Of a stretch of 64,000 bases of DNA, positions 32,856 through 41,987 are shown piece after piece. The stretch covers positions 248,001-312,000 of the forward strand of contig NZ_CP041666.1 in NCBI RefSeq assembly GCF_007301515.1. The letters run 5' to 3'. Positions within the stretch are counted from its first letter, which is position 1; each line of letters opens with the position of its first letter. The notes under the pieces are model-generated. The model had not been told where the DNA came from, did no database searches, and saw only the letters and a program-made list of their open reading frames with translations. Made by a program: the position numbers and the translations under genes. The DNA is from Radiobacillus deserti (GTDB lineage: Bacteria > Bacillota > Bacilli > Bacillales > Amphibacillaceae).

Positions 32856-33914
32856 ATGAGTAAACAAAAACAAGCTGAACTAAGAAAAAATGTCGCTCCA
32901 TATGCGAAAGCAAATACGAAAGCGAGTATTATCCAAATCATAAATACGATTCCACCATTTTTTATCCTTTGGTTTTTGGCCTACCAAAGTCTATCCGTGT
33001 CCATTTGGTTAACGATTCCACTTTCCATTCTTGCTGCAGGGTTCGTGGTTAGAACCTTCATTATTTTTCATGACTGTACCCACCAATCCTTCTTCCAAAA
33101 TAAAAAAGTGAATCGGATAATGGGAACAATTACTGGGATTATCACTCATTTTCCGTTTGAGAAATGGAAACGAAGTCATTCCATCCACCATGCTACGAGC
33201 AGTAATTTAGATAAACGTGGTACGGGAGATGTTTGGGTCATGACCTTGGAAGAATATAAAGAAGCTTCTTTTTGGGGTAGACTGAAGTATCGACTTTACC
33301 GAAATCCATTGGTTATGTTTGGACTAGGGCCAATATATTTGTTCTTAATCTCCAATCGTTTCAACCGAAAAGGCGCAAATAAAAAGGAACGTATGAATAC
33401 GTATCTCATAAATGCAGTTATTGTTATCAGTTATGCAATAATGATAGTTGGTATTGGGTGGTTTCCGTTTGTCCTTATCCAAGGAACGATTCTTTTCGTC
33501 TCTGGTGCGCTAGGAATCTGGCTGTTTTATGTCCAGCACCAATTTGAGGATTCCTACTTTGAAAATGAAGAGGAGTGGGATTATGTAAAAGCAGCAGTGG
33601 ACGGAAGCTCTTATTATAAACTGCCTAAAGTGATCCAATGGTTAACCGGTAGTATAGGATTCCATCACGTTCACCATTTGGCACCAAGAGTACCGAACTA
33701 CCATTTGGAAAAAGCACATGAATCTACACCACCTTTGCAGAAAGCAACAACAATTACGCTTACTTCCAGTTTGAAATCCATAAAGTTTCGCCTGTATGAT
33801 GAAAAAACGAAATCCTTTTTAAGCTTTAAAGAGGCAAAGCGAGAAATTAGAAAGGCTCGAACAGGCATAGCTTCATCATTATCAGCTAACCCACGTTTAC
33901 AAGATAATAAGTAG
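32856..33914 (+). CDS. des: Acyl-lipid fatty acid desaturase
   Basis: The 352-residue membrane enzyme has three histidine boxes for the di-iron centre: HDCTHQ, HSIHHATS and FHHVHHLAPRVPNYH, between paired hydrophobic segments. It is the Des type that introduces a cis double bond into phospholipid acyl chains at low temperature. TAGGAGG precedes the ATG. It is followed by a terminator and then desK-desR, the arrangement known from B. subtilis. Confidence 0.92.
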   Translation: MSKQKQAELRKNVAPYAKANTKASIIQIINTIPPFFILWFLAYQSLSVSIWLTIPLSILAAGFVVRTFIIFHDCTHQSFFQNKKVNRIMGTITGIITHFPFEKWKRSHSIHHATSSNLDKRGTGDVWVMTLEEYKEASFWGRLKYRLYRNPLVMFGLGPIYLFLISNRFNRKGANKKERMNTYLINAVIVISYAIMIVGIGWFPFVLIQGTILFVSGALGIWLFYVQHQFEDSYFENEEEWDYVKAAVDGSSYYKLPKVIQWLTGSIGFHHVHHLAPRVPNYHLEKAHESTPPLQKATTITLTSSLKSIKFRLYDEKTKSFLSFKEAKREIRKARTGIASSLSANPRLQDNK

Positions 33915-33919
33915 TACAA

Positions 33920-33947
33920 TGGCCCCTTCTTTAGAGAAGGGGTCTTT
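33920..33947 (+). terminator. Terminator between des and desK
   Basis: GGCCCCTTCT, TTAG, AGAAGGGGTC, then TTTGTA. GC-rich stem; tail short, so read-through into desKR is possible. Confidence 0.8.
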
Positions 33948-33998
33948 GTAAATAAAGTGTTTGATATAATGAATGTATCATACACGTTGGAGGTCCAT

Positions 33999-35141
33999 AT
34001 GCAGCATTGGTATCATATTTTTCCGAAAAATACAGGGTTAAGCTTATACGTCTGGTTAATCTTTTGTATTCTTCCTTTTTATTTCATTTTTCGATCTTCT
34101 CAGTTAATCGAGATTGTGTTTGGAATTGTTATGATCGTCTTATTTTTTGTTTCTTATCGCCTTTCTTTTTTATCTAAAGGGAAAGGGGGCCTGGTGTACA
34201 TATGTGTTGGACTCGAGATGGTGATCAGTATGGTGATGACCTTGCTTTTTGGATACATCTACTTTTCGTTATTTCTTGCCTTTTTTATTGGAAAAATCCA
34301 AAGTAAAGCAGGATTCATATCCTTATACGTCATTCATCTCGTAACGACCCTTGCTGCTATTAGTTACGGATTTGTCACACAAACTGATGGCTTTCTTACA
34401 CAACTACCCTTCCTCCTTATTTCCTTGATTGGGATTATTCTCTTCCCAGTTAATATGTTCAACAGAATGAAAAGAGAGAAACTAGAAGGAGAGCTCGAGA
34501 TAGCGAACAAAAGAATATCTGAACTGATGGTCCTAGAAGAGCGACAACGAATTGCTCGAGATCTGCATGATACACTGGGGCAAAAGCTTTCGTTAATTGG
34601 ATTAAAGAGTGAACTAGCATCTAAGCTTTTACACACAAAACCGAATGCCTCTCTGGAAGAGTTAACAGATATTCATCACACTGCACGAACGGCTTTAAAA
34701 GAAGTGAGAGACCTAGTTTCGGATATGAGGGGGACTAGTTTAGCTGAGGAATTTATCCGAGTTAAGCAGATATTAAAGGTGGCGAATATTGATAGTCATA
34801 CCGAGGGAGTTGAATCATTCCGACAATCGGATTCCATGATCGAAAATGTCTTAAGTATGTGCTTAAAGGAAGCGGTAACGAATGTTGTAAAACATAGTCA
34901 AGCGAAACATTGTATGATATCCATTCTCGAATCGGAAGAGTTTATCGAACTAAAGGTACAGGATGATGGCATTGGGCTAGTGCAAGGGGTAAAGCATATT
35001 GGAAATGGGCTAAAAGGAATGAAAGAGCGGTTGGAATTTGTTAATGGAACGTTAGATATATCTTCTTCAGCGGAAGGAACCACCCTTCGTATTCATATTC
35101 CGAATGTCATTAAACAAAGGAATCAGGAGGAGCCTGTATGA
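33999..35141 (+). CDS. desK: Thermosensor histidine kinase DesK
   Basis: Five hydrophobic segments in the first 150 residues precede a coiled linker (KLEGELEIANKRISELMVLE) and a HisKA_3 dimerisation domain with the phosphoacceptor His190 in RQRIARDLHDTLGQ, then an HATPase domain with EAVTNVVKHSQAKH and DDGIGL. Length 380 matches DesK. ATG 33999 has TTGGAGG upstream; the frame extends 14 codons earlier without a site. The stop overlaps the desR start (ATGA). It senses membrane thickness/temperature and controls DesR. Confidence 0.9.
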   Translation: MQHWYHIFPKNTGLSLYVWLIFCILPFYFIFRSSQLIEIVFGIVMIVLFFVSYRLSFLSKGKGGLVYICVGLEMVISMVMTLLFGYIYFSLFLAFFIGKIQSKAGFISLYVIHLVTTLAAISYGFVTQTDGFLTQLPFLLISLIGIILFPVNMFNRMKREKLEGELEIANKRISELMVLEERQRIARDLHDTLGQKLSLIGLKSELASKLLHTKPNASLEELTDIHHTARTALKEVRDLVSDMRGTSLAEEFIRVKQILKVANIDSHTEGVESFRQSDSMIENVLSMCLKEAVTNVVKHSQAKHCMISILESEEFIELKVQDDGIGLVQGVKHIGNGLKGMKERLEFVNGTLDISSSAEGTTLRIHIPNVIKQRNQEEPV

Positions 35142-35740
35142 TTAAAATTGTTATTGCAGAAGATCAACGCATGTTACTTGGTGCTCTTGGATCACTTCTC
35201 GATTTAGAGGACGATATGGAAGTGGTTGGGAAGGCACGTGATGGGAAGGAAGCGGTGCAATTGGTTCGTACCATTCATCCAGACGTATGTGTGATGGACA
35301 TTGAAATGCCGGTTATGAGTGGCTTAGACGCAGCAGAGGAACTTAAGGATCATCCGTGTAAGACGATTATCCTGACGACCTTTGCAAGACCCGGCTATTT
35401 TGAACGGGCCAGAAAAGCGGGGATTAGTGGCTATCTGCTAAAGGATAGTCCGAGTGAGGAATTGGCGAATTCCATTCGTGCTATCATGGAAGGGCGCAGA
35501 ATTTATGCTCCGGAATTAGTCGATATGATGTATGGGCAAGAAGAAAATCCTCTAACGGAAAGAGAAGAGCAAGTTATTCACTTAATGGCGGACGGTAAGA
35601 ATACGAAAGAAATTTCAAAGGAGTTATTTATTACTCCTGGAACGGTGCGAAACTACATTTCAATCATTTTAGATAAATTGGATGTAAGCAATCGCATTGA
35701 AGCTGTAACACGATTTAAGGAAAAGGGTTGGTTCAAGTAG
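35138..35740 (+). CDS. desR: Response regulator DesR
   Basis: A receiver domain with phosphoacceptor Asp54 in CVMDIEMPVMSG is joined to a LuxR-type HTH (PLTEREEQVIHLMADGKNTK, then FITPGTVRNYISIILDKL). The 200 residues match DesR. It starts within the desK stop codon with AGGAGG upstream. It activates des transcription when phosphorylated. Confidence 0.92.
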   Translation: MIKIVIAEDQRMLLGALGSLLDLEDDMEVVGKARDGKEAVQLVRTIHPDVCVMDIEMPVMSGLDAAEELKDHPCKTIILTTFARPGYFERARKAGISGYLLKDSPSEELANSIRAIMEGRRIYAPELVDMMYGQEENPLTEREEQVIHLMADGKNTKEISKELFITPGTVRNYISIILDKLDVSNRIEAVTRFKEKGWFK

Positions 35741-35818
35741 CATATAATTCTTTCGGATGGTGAAACTTCAAGTACCTAGAATCGTAGTAAGAAGTAGTAT
35801 CCAGAAAGGGGAATGAGC

Positions 35819-36517
35819 ATGGGCAAATATACAATTGAGGAATTTATTAATCAAACAAAGCAAGACGAGCAGGAAAATGAGTACTTTGAGCTAGAGACAC
35901 CAAGAATCTTAGAAGTGAATCTTACGGATGAGGTATGGGCAAAAGCTGGTTCCATGATTTCCTATAATGGCCAGATAAAATTTGAACGTGAAAAGGTGCT
36001 TGAGCACGGGGTCGGAAAAATGTTCAAAAAAGCTTTTACAGGTGAAGGAAGTTCTCTAATGAAGGCGTCGGGTCGAGGAAGTTTATATTTGGCGGATCAG
36101 GGCAAAAAAATAACTATCTTTGACCTAGATAATGAATCCATAACGGTAAACGGGAATGATTTGCTAGCATTCGAGCCAGGTATTGATTGGGACATAAAGC
36201 TGATGAAAAAAGTTGCGGGAATGCTTTCTGGTGGATTATTCAATGTAACGTTAAAAGGAAGTGGGAAGGTCGCAATAACCTCTCACTATGAACCGTTAAC
36301 GTTACTTGTTAAGCCAGGTCAACCTGTTATTACAGATCCAAATGCAACCGTAGCGTGGTCTGGTCACTTGACTCCAGAGTTTCGGACAGATATTAGCTTT
36401 CGAACGTTTCTAGGAAGAGGAAGCGGAGAATCTATTCAAATGGAATTTTCCGGAGAAGGATTTGTGATTGTTCAACCATTTGAAGAGGTCTACATGTCTG
36501 GTAGTTCTTCCTCATAA
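35819..36517 (+). CDS. AIM24 family protein
   Basis: The 232-residue protein is beta-rich, with ETPRILEVNLTDEVWAKAGS, FTGEGSSLMKASGRGSLYLA and HLTPEFRTDISFRTFLGRGS, as in AIM24/TIGR00266-type proteins of unknown function. AAAGGGG lies at eight bases from ATG 35819; an ATG two codons upstream is too close. The poly-Ser C-terminus is odd but short. It is monocistronic, with a terminator immediately after. Confidence 0.8.
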   Translation: MGKYTIEEFINQTKQDEQENEYFELETPRILEVNLTDEVWAKAGSMISYNGQIKFEREKVLEHGVGKMFKKAFTGEGSSLMKASGRGSLYLADQGKKITIFDLDNESITVNGNDLLAFEPGIDWDIKLMKKVAGMLSGGLFNVTLKGSGKVAITSHYEPLTLLVKPGQPVITDPNATVAWSGHLTPEFRTDISFRTFLGRGSGESIQMEFSGEGFVIVQPFEEVYMSGSSSS

Positions 36518-36519
36518 CA

Positions 36520-36545
36520 AGGAGCCCTAGGGGCTCTTTTTTATT
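36520..36545 (+). terminator. Terminator after the AIM24 gene
   Basis: AGGAGCCC, TA, GGGGCTCT, then TTTTTATT. Tight GC hairpin. Confidence 0.9.
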
Positions 36546-36658
36546 TCAGTCGTTCGTTTTAATTCTTACTCTAAAAAAAATATAAAGTTTAAGACTATCC
36601 AATAGCGCAAAAGATAAAAATCGTGTACGCTGTATAAATATGAAGAGAGATATTTAAC

Positions 36659-38101
36659 ATGGGAATGGGGAATGAGAACGTGGAAACACCTACATATAAT
36701 CGAACGACAATAGTTGCTTTATTACTCGCAGGAGCCTTTATCGCGATTCTAAATCAAACACTAATGATTACGGCTATCCCGCCAATAATGCATGAAATGA
36801 ATATTACGGCAAACAGTGCGCAATGGCTCACAACTGTATTTATGCTAGTAAACGGAATTATGATTCCAGTAAGTGCTTTTCTGTTGGAACGATTTACAAC
36901 GAGACAGCTTTTTATCACGGCTATGAGCGTGTTTGCATTTGGAACACTTGTAGCAGGGGTTGCTCCCAATTTTGAAATCTTATTACTAGGACGTGTTATT
37001 CAATCAAGTGGTGCAGGAGTTATGCTTCCACTTATGCAGACCGTCTTCTTAATGATTTTCCCGGTGAATAAGCGAGGAGCGGCAATGGGGTTAGTTGGTC
37101 TAGTTATTTCCTTTGCACCAGCGATTGGCCCAGCGTTATCTGGTTGGGTCACATCCAATTATTCTTGGCGCGTTCTTTTCTTTATTATTTTACCAATCAC
37201 GATAATAGATATTATCGTTGCGTGTATCGCGTTGAAAAACGTAACGGAAGTAACTAAACCAAAAGTGGATATTTTATCGATTATCCTATCTTCGTTTGGG
37301 TTTGGTGGACTGCTTTATGGCTTTACGTCAGCAGGAAATTACGGCTGGGGTAGCATGAGTACGATTCTTTCTTTAGGTATAGGTGTGATTGCGCTACTCC
37401 TGTTTATTTTAAGACAGCTTCGTATCAAGCATCCAATGTTGGAGTTCCGTGTGTTTACTATTTCTATTTTCCCAATAGCTGTCATGATTGGGATGATTAC
37501 CTTTATGGGTCTTATCGGAGTGGAAACACTTATTCCGTTATATATGCAGGATATAAGGGATTTTACTGCTTTTGAAGCAGGCATTGCCTTACTTCCAGGT
37601 GCTTTAATTACAGGATTAATGTCCCCGATTACAGGTCGAATATTTGATCGAGTAGGGGCAAAATGGTTAGTTATTACTGGCTTATCCATTATTACAATCT
37701 CGTCGTTCTTCTACACAGATTTAGGTCCTGATACAACGTTGACTTATATTACGGTACTTTATAGTATTCGGATGTTCGGTCTTTCGATGGTTATGATGCC
37801 GATTGCTACTGCGGGCTTAAATCAGCTTCCAAAACGATTGATTGCCCATGGTGCTGCAATGGATAATACAATGAAGCAAATTGCGGCTTCCGTAGGTACT
37901 GCTATTCTCGTAACAGTAATGACGAATACAGGAGAAGCTGCTAAACATCAACCGGACATTAGTTATCCAGAAATTTATGGAGTAAATGTAGCTTTTATTG
38001 TAGTAACTGTTCTTTCCTTAATCGGGATAATCCTGGCATTCTTCATAAAGCATTCAAAACCAGTAGAAGAAGAAGACCGAAAAGTCGTATTAAAAGGGTA
38101 A
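36659..38101 (+). CDS. MFS drug exporter of the DHA2 (14-helix, LmrB) family
   Basis: The 480-residue protein has about 14 hydrophobic segments. LNQTLMITAIPPIMHEMNI, QWLTTVFMLVNGIMIPVSAF, GRVIQSSGAGVMLPLMQTV and GPALSGWVTSNYSWRVLFF are the DHA2 signature regions. These proton antiporters export lipophilic drugs; the specific substrate is unknown. The ribosome site is weak (GAGAGA) before ATG 36659. No regulator gene adjoins. Confidence 0.85.
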   Translation: MGMGNENVETPTYNRTTIVALLLAGAFIAILNQTLMITAIPPIMHEMNITANSAQWLTTVFMLVNGIMIPVSAFLLERFTTRQLFITAMSVFAFGTLVAGVAPNFEILLLGRVIQSSGAGVMLPLMQTVFLMIFPVNKRGAAMGLVGLVISFAPAIGPALSGWVTSNYSWRVLFFIILPITIIDIIVACIALKNVTEVTKPKVDILSIILSSFGFGGLLYGFTSAGNYGWGSMSTILSLGIGVIALLLFILRQLRIKHPMLEFRVFTISIFPIAVMIGMITFMGLIGVETLIPLYMQDIRDFTAFEAGIALLPGALITGLMSPITGRIFDRVGAKWLVITGLSIITISSFFYTDLGPDTTLTYITVLYSIRMFGLSMVMMPIATAGLNQLPKRLIAHGAAMDNTMKQIAASVGTAILVTVMTNTGEAAKHQPDISYPEIYGVNVAFIVVTVLSLIGIILAFFIKHSKPVEEEDRKVVLKG

Positions 38102-38103
38102 AT

Positions 38104-38138
38104 AAAAAAAGACTTCACGTTTGTGTGAAGTCTTTTTT
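38104..38138. terminator. Bidirectional terminator between the MFS and chemoreceptor genes
   Basis: AAAAAAAGACTTCAC, GTTT, GTGTGAAGTCTTTTTT. It has T-runs on both strands and serves both convergent genes. Confidence 0.92.
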
Positions 38139-38140
38139 GA

Positions 38141-39622
38141 TCAATTCTCGGATTGCTCGTTGATTTTGAAAACTTGTTGAACTGTCTCATCTAACAGGTT
38201 AGATAGTTCTTGGTTGCTATTTGTTAATCCATCAACGGTTGCACTCATTTGTTCTAAGCTTGCTGAAGCTTGTTGAATAATTGCTGCTAAGTCGTTCGTA
38301 GATTTCTCCACTTCGTTAGACTGTCCTTGAACTTGTTGGGAGAGTTGAGTAAACCCTTCTAATCCTTCGTTTAGCATTTTCAACGTTCTAGTCATTTCAT
38401 TAAAGTAGCCAGCTACTTCGGAAGTAGAGGCAACACTAATTTCAATCGTTTCTCCACTTTGCTCCATTTTTTCAATCGCTTCCTTGTTACTATTATTTAG
38501 TTCAGATAGGTTTTGGGTAATCTTCTGTGTCGTTTGTCCTGTAACATCTGCCAGTTTTCTTATTTCTTCTGCTACAACTGCAAATCCCTTTCCGGCTTCC
38601 CCTGCGCGTGCAGCTTCAATCGATGCGTTTAACGCAAGTAAATTCGTTTGCTCCGTAATGTCTCGTATTGTGTCAGCGAACTGGTTCGTTTCTGATATTT
38701 TTTCAGTTAATACAGTAAAGGATTGACTTAAAGACTGGATAACTGTTTGTAACTGATGAATTTGTTCTGTTAAATTATCCATTTTTCCTTTAGCACTTTC
38801 CGCAATATTTCTTGTTTCGTTTGATCCTTCATACAATGTAATAGAGTTTGCGTGTACTTGTTCCATGCTAGTCATTGTCTCATTTGTATGCTGTGAGATT
38901 TCAACAATTTGCTCAGACTGAGCTTGGCTACCTGTTGATATTTCACCAATTGCATACGCCATTTCCTTTTGAGCATGAACATTCTTTTGGAACTGTTCAT
39001 TGATCGCTTCCATATTTTCTAGGATGGAGGTTACACTATGCTCTAAATAAGCACGCTGTTTTTCCTGTTGATTGGCCGTTTCTGCAGATTCTAAAAGGAA
39101 TTTCTCAATATTTTTCTGTTGATCATTAGATATACGGATAATGACAAAGAAAATTAAACCGATTAACAGATAGACTAATAAATACGTACTAAACAAACCA
39201 CGGATTATTTCTTGATCTGGAGTTGTCATTAAATGATTTAAGATGACCGCAACTAGACCTAGAAGATATCCTTGAATAAACAATGATAGCTTTAAGTGAA
39301 TACCTGAGAACACAATGATAAATAATAGAATAAATAAGACATCTATGCTACTCGTATCAAATAAAATGCTAACGCTAGAGAACCCTGCAATGATAGTAAT
39401 CATTATGTATGGTAAGGGTCTAGGTTTATTTAGAAACTTTTGTAAAACGAGATAGAAGCCTATTATTAGTAACACATCAATGCCATAAATGATCATATTG
39501 AATGTGTTCTTTTCGACAATTGAGAGTCCTAATCCTGCTCCCGCAGATATGATCATACATATTGCCATTAACGTGTTTTTCTTTCTCAAATCCTGAAGCT
39601 GCATCTCCTGTACATTATTCAA
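38141..39622 (-). CDS. Methyl-accepting chemotaxis protein with six-TM sensor
   Basis: The first 165 residues hold about six hydrophobic segments with almost no soluble outer domain; then a helical signalling domain follows (VHAQKEMAYAIGEISTGSQA, tip EQTNLLALNASIEAARAGEA, VVAEEIRKLADVTGQ). There is no evident HAMP domain. Total 493 residues. Receptors of this layout probably sense within the membrane. GGAGGTTAGTTG precedes ATG 39622. Monocistronic. Confidence 0.88.
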   Translation of the reverse strand: MNNVQEMQLQDLRKKNTLMAICMIISAGAGLGLSIVEKNTFNMIIYGIDVLLIIGFYLVLQKFLNKPRPLPYIMITIIAGFSSVSILFDTSSIDVLFILLFIIVFSGIHLKLSLFIQGYLLGLVAVILNHLMTTPDQEIIRGLFSTYLLVYLLIGLIFFVIIRISNDQQKNIEKFLLESAETANQQEKQRAYLEHSVTSILENMEAINEQFQKNVHAQKEMAYAIGEISTGSQAQSEQIVEISQHTNETMTSMEQVHANSITLYEGSNETRNIAESAKGKMDNLTEQIHQLQTVIQSLSQSFTVLTEKISETNQFADTIRDITEQTNLLALNASIEAARAGEAGKGFAVVAEEIRKLADVTGQTTQKITQNLSELNNSNKEAIEKMEQSGETIEISVASTSEVAGYFNEMTRTLKMLNEGLEGFTQLSQQVQGQSNEVEKSTNDLAAIIQQASASLEQMSATVDGLTNSNQELSNLLDETVQQVFKINEQSEN

Positions 39623-39737
39623 TCAACTAACCTCCAAGTCTAATATTGTAGAAACGTGTCATACTATAGTCCTATTATATTTTTAATTGAAAAGCTTTAC
39701 AATAAAAATTCTAAATTATTATTTTTTTGCGAAAAAT

Positions 39738-39974
39738 GAGGCTGGACAAAAGAATAGTAAGCAATGAAAAAACGAACCATTATCATTAGTGCCTATACCT
39801 CGCTCCGGAAATATTCGACGCTTTCCGCGGGCGGCTGGTGAGCCTCCTCGTGCTGACGCACGGTGGGGTCTCGCCGATGCCTTTTTTCCCGCTGGAGTCT
39901 ACGTATAATTCCGGAGCTAGTATAGGCTGTTGTTCGGCTTATCGGCTTAGCCTTTTCGTTATGTTCCCAGCCCC
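39738..39974 (-). repeat. MITE-like dispersed repeat, copy 2 (inverted)
   Basis: The sequence is the reverse complement of the copy at 13561-13783, from GAGGCTGGACAAAAG to TGTTCCCAGCCCC, including the ends GTGCCTATACC-GCTCCGGAAAT and ATTCCGGAGCTAGTATAGGC. It fills most of the 350-base gap between the chemoreceptor and SDR genes. It abuts the SDR stop codon exactly, so it is placed just after that gene. Confidence 0.85.
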
Positions 39975-40735
39975 TAGAAATTAGGATTATTTTTTATATA
40001 ATTCTCCCATACCTTCTTCGAACTTTCTTCTAGTTCTCGAACAGACCGGTCTAATCTTCCTTCAGAGTCCCCGTAGCCGATGGTTTCCTCTCCCTTTAGA
40101 TACCTCTCATATACCGAATCTGTAAAATCGTGAAGAGGTGCGCCAAATGTATGTAACCCTTGTCCCCCAAGGTCTGTATTTACGGCAGGTGGTAGAATCT
40201 CATACACGTCAATATTGGATTTTTCCAACTGAATGCGAAGAGAAACGGTAAAGGAATGGATGGCTGCTTTCGTTGCACTATAGATAGGTACCCATACTCC
40301 TGGCATTAAAGCTAGACCAGAGGAAACATTTATTATCGCTGCTTGCTCTTGTTTTACTAAATGCTGTAAAAATAATGAAGAAAGATGAATAGGCCCCTCC
40401 ACATTAATTTGAATCTCTTTTTGATAGGCTTCCCAATCCTCATTCATCTTCTGAAGATTCACTCGCTGCTGAATTCCAGCATTATTTACAAGAATGTTCA
40501 TGTCGGGGTAATGAACGGTGACCCACTCAAATAGAGCTAAGCGTTCCTCTTCCTTTGCTACATCACATACTTTTGTATGAAGCTGTGGATGTTTATTTTT
40601 TGCTTCTTTTAGCTTCTCTTCTTTTCGGCCTATAATAATGACTTCATTTTGATCGTTGAGAAAGCGTTCGGCTAATGCAAAGCCAATTCCAGAGGCTCCG
40701 CCAGTAATAAGAACTGTATTTCCTGATTTATTCAT
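39974..40735 (-). CDS. Short-chain dehydrogenase/reductase, DltE-like
   Basis: The 253-residue enzyme has the nucleotide motif TGGASGIGFALAERF, LVNNAGIQQ, the catalytic Ser in INVSSGLAL and YSATKAAIHSF with Tyr and Lys. It is the classical SDR type, similar to proteins called DltE, with unknown substrate. GGAGGAATAAAC precedes the ATG. The 3' end meets repeat copy 2. Divergent from the Gfo/Idh gene. Confidence 0.85.
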   Translation of the reverse strand: MNKSGNTVLITGGASGIGFALAERFLNDQNEVIIIGRKEEKLKEAKNKHPQLHTKVCDVAKEEERLALFEWVTVHYPDMNILVNNAGIQQRVNLQKMNEDWEAYQKEIQINVEGPIHLSSLFLQHLVKQEQAAIINVSSGLALMPGVWVPIYSATKAAIHSFTVSLRIQLEKSNIDVYEILPPAVNTDLGGQGLHTFGAPLHDFTDSVYERYLKGEETIGYGDSEGRLDRSVRELEESSKKVWENYIKNNPNF

Positions 40736-40868
40736 GTTTATTCCTCCTTCGTTTTATCTTATCCTTATTTTAATCCTTTACTACGTTTACCTAAAGTAAG
40801 GAGGATTTTTGGAATCATTACGGAATATAGCAGGAGGTAGATGTAATGAATGGAAGGGGAGCAGAACA

Positions 40869-41774
40869 ATGAAGGTTGGAGTGATAGGAATAGGGGACAT
40901 CGCCAAAAAAGCATATTTACCTGTTCTTAGTCAGATTGCACATCTAGAAATATGTCTTTGTACTAGAAATGACGTGACGTTAAAAAAGGTGAAAGAGCAG
41001 TATGGGGTTAAGTACGCATTCTCTTCTGTGGACGATTTAATTGCGGAAGGGATTCATGCTGCATTTGTTCATTCGTCCACCGCTTCGCATGAACAAATCA
41101 TTGACCAATTGCTTGATCATGATATTCATGTATATGTAGACAAGCCTATTACCTATGATGGAGTATCTTCCATACGATTAATGGAAAAAGCAAAGAGCAA
41201 GGGATTAGTTCTCATGGTAGGATTTAATCGCAGGTTTGCTCCGCCATATCAATCGTTAAAAACGCTACAAAACCCCAATATGGTTCTGATGAAAAAGAAT
41301 CGAGGACACCAAGCTGCGGAGCCAAGAACGTTTATCTTTGATGATTTTATTCACGTGATTGATACGATTCTTCATCATTTCCCATTTCAACCAAACGAAA
41401 CAAACATCACTGTTAAAATGGTCGGTGAGAGCTTACATTCCGTAGTATTACAGCTTCAATCAGAGGAAAGTATCGCTATAGGAATTATGAATCGAGAAGC
41501 TGGAACAACAGAGGAAAGACTGGAAGTGACGAATCAAAATGAAACGAGAATAGTAGAAAATGTAAGTGATATATATTCGCATAAAGATAAAGTGATACAG
41601 AAGCATGCAAGTGATGATTGGGAGCCGACACTTCAAAAACGGGGCTTCTTTGCTATTGTAAATGCTTTTCTAACGGCTGTTATGAAAGATGAAGGATCTT
41701 ATACTGGGTATGACCAGGATTTAGAAACGCATTTGTTAGCAGAAAAAATCGTGAAGCAAATAGAAGGGCAGTAA
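40869..41774 (+). CDS. Gfo/Idh/MocA family oxidoreductase
   Basis: The N-terminus MKVGVIGIGDIAKKAYLPVL is the NAD(P)-binding fold; HVYVDKPITYD carries the EKP-like lysine (here DKP) and the C-terminal half contains FDDFIHVIDTILHHF. Length 301. The exact substrate, probably a sugar or inositol-like alcohol, cannot be assigned. ATG 40869 has AAGGGGAG upstream; the frame extends 20 codons earlier. It is divergent from the SDR gene. Confidence 0.8.
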   Translation: MKVGVIGIGDIAKKAYLPVLSQIAHLEICLCTRNDVTLKKVKEQYGVKYAFSSVDDLIAEGIHAAFVHSSTASHEQIIDQLLDHDIHVYVDKPITYDGVSSIRLMEKAKSKGLVLMVGFNRRFAPPYQSLKTLQNPNMVLMKKNRGHQAAEPRTFIFDDFIHVIDTILHHFPFQPNETNITVKMVGESLHSVVLQLQSEESIAIGIMNREAGTTEERLEVTNQNETRIVENVSDIYSHKDKVIQKHASDDWEPTLQKRGFFAIVNAFLTAVMKDEGSYTGYDQDLETHLLAEKIVKQIEGQ

Positions 41775-41876
41775 AAAAATAACTCTTCTTTTTGTATTTT
41801 TTCTTTTTAGAAGGAACCCCCTCTATATTAGGAATGGAAACGGTAACATACCGCCCCCCTTTGTATTTCAAGTGTA

Positions 41877-41909
41877 AATTACCTTGTGAGATTATCTCAC
41901 AAGGTAATT
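41877..41909. promoter_or_regulatory. TnrA/GlnR box within a perfect 33-bp palindrome
   Basis: The arms at 41877-41892 and 41894-41909 are exact reverse complements around a central T. The core TGTGAGATTATCTCACA (41885-41901) fits TGTNA-N7-TNACA, the TnrA/GlnR consensus. Its centre is about 50 bp upstream of a plausible start point (near 41942), the spacing known for TnrA activation, with GATAAA (41929-41934) as a weak -10. It drives the ammonium transporter gene. Confidence 0.85.
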
Positions 41910-41987
41910 GTTTGAAAATTTCGATACTGATAAAGTTCAATGTAACAAGTGATGTCAACAGATATCACATAGAGGGGGAGAAAAAGT

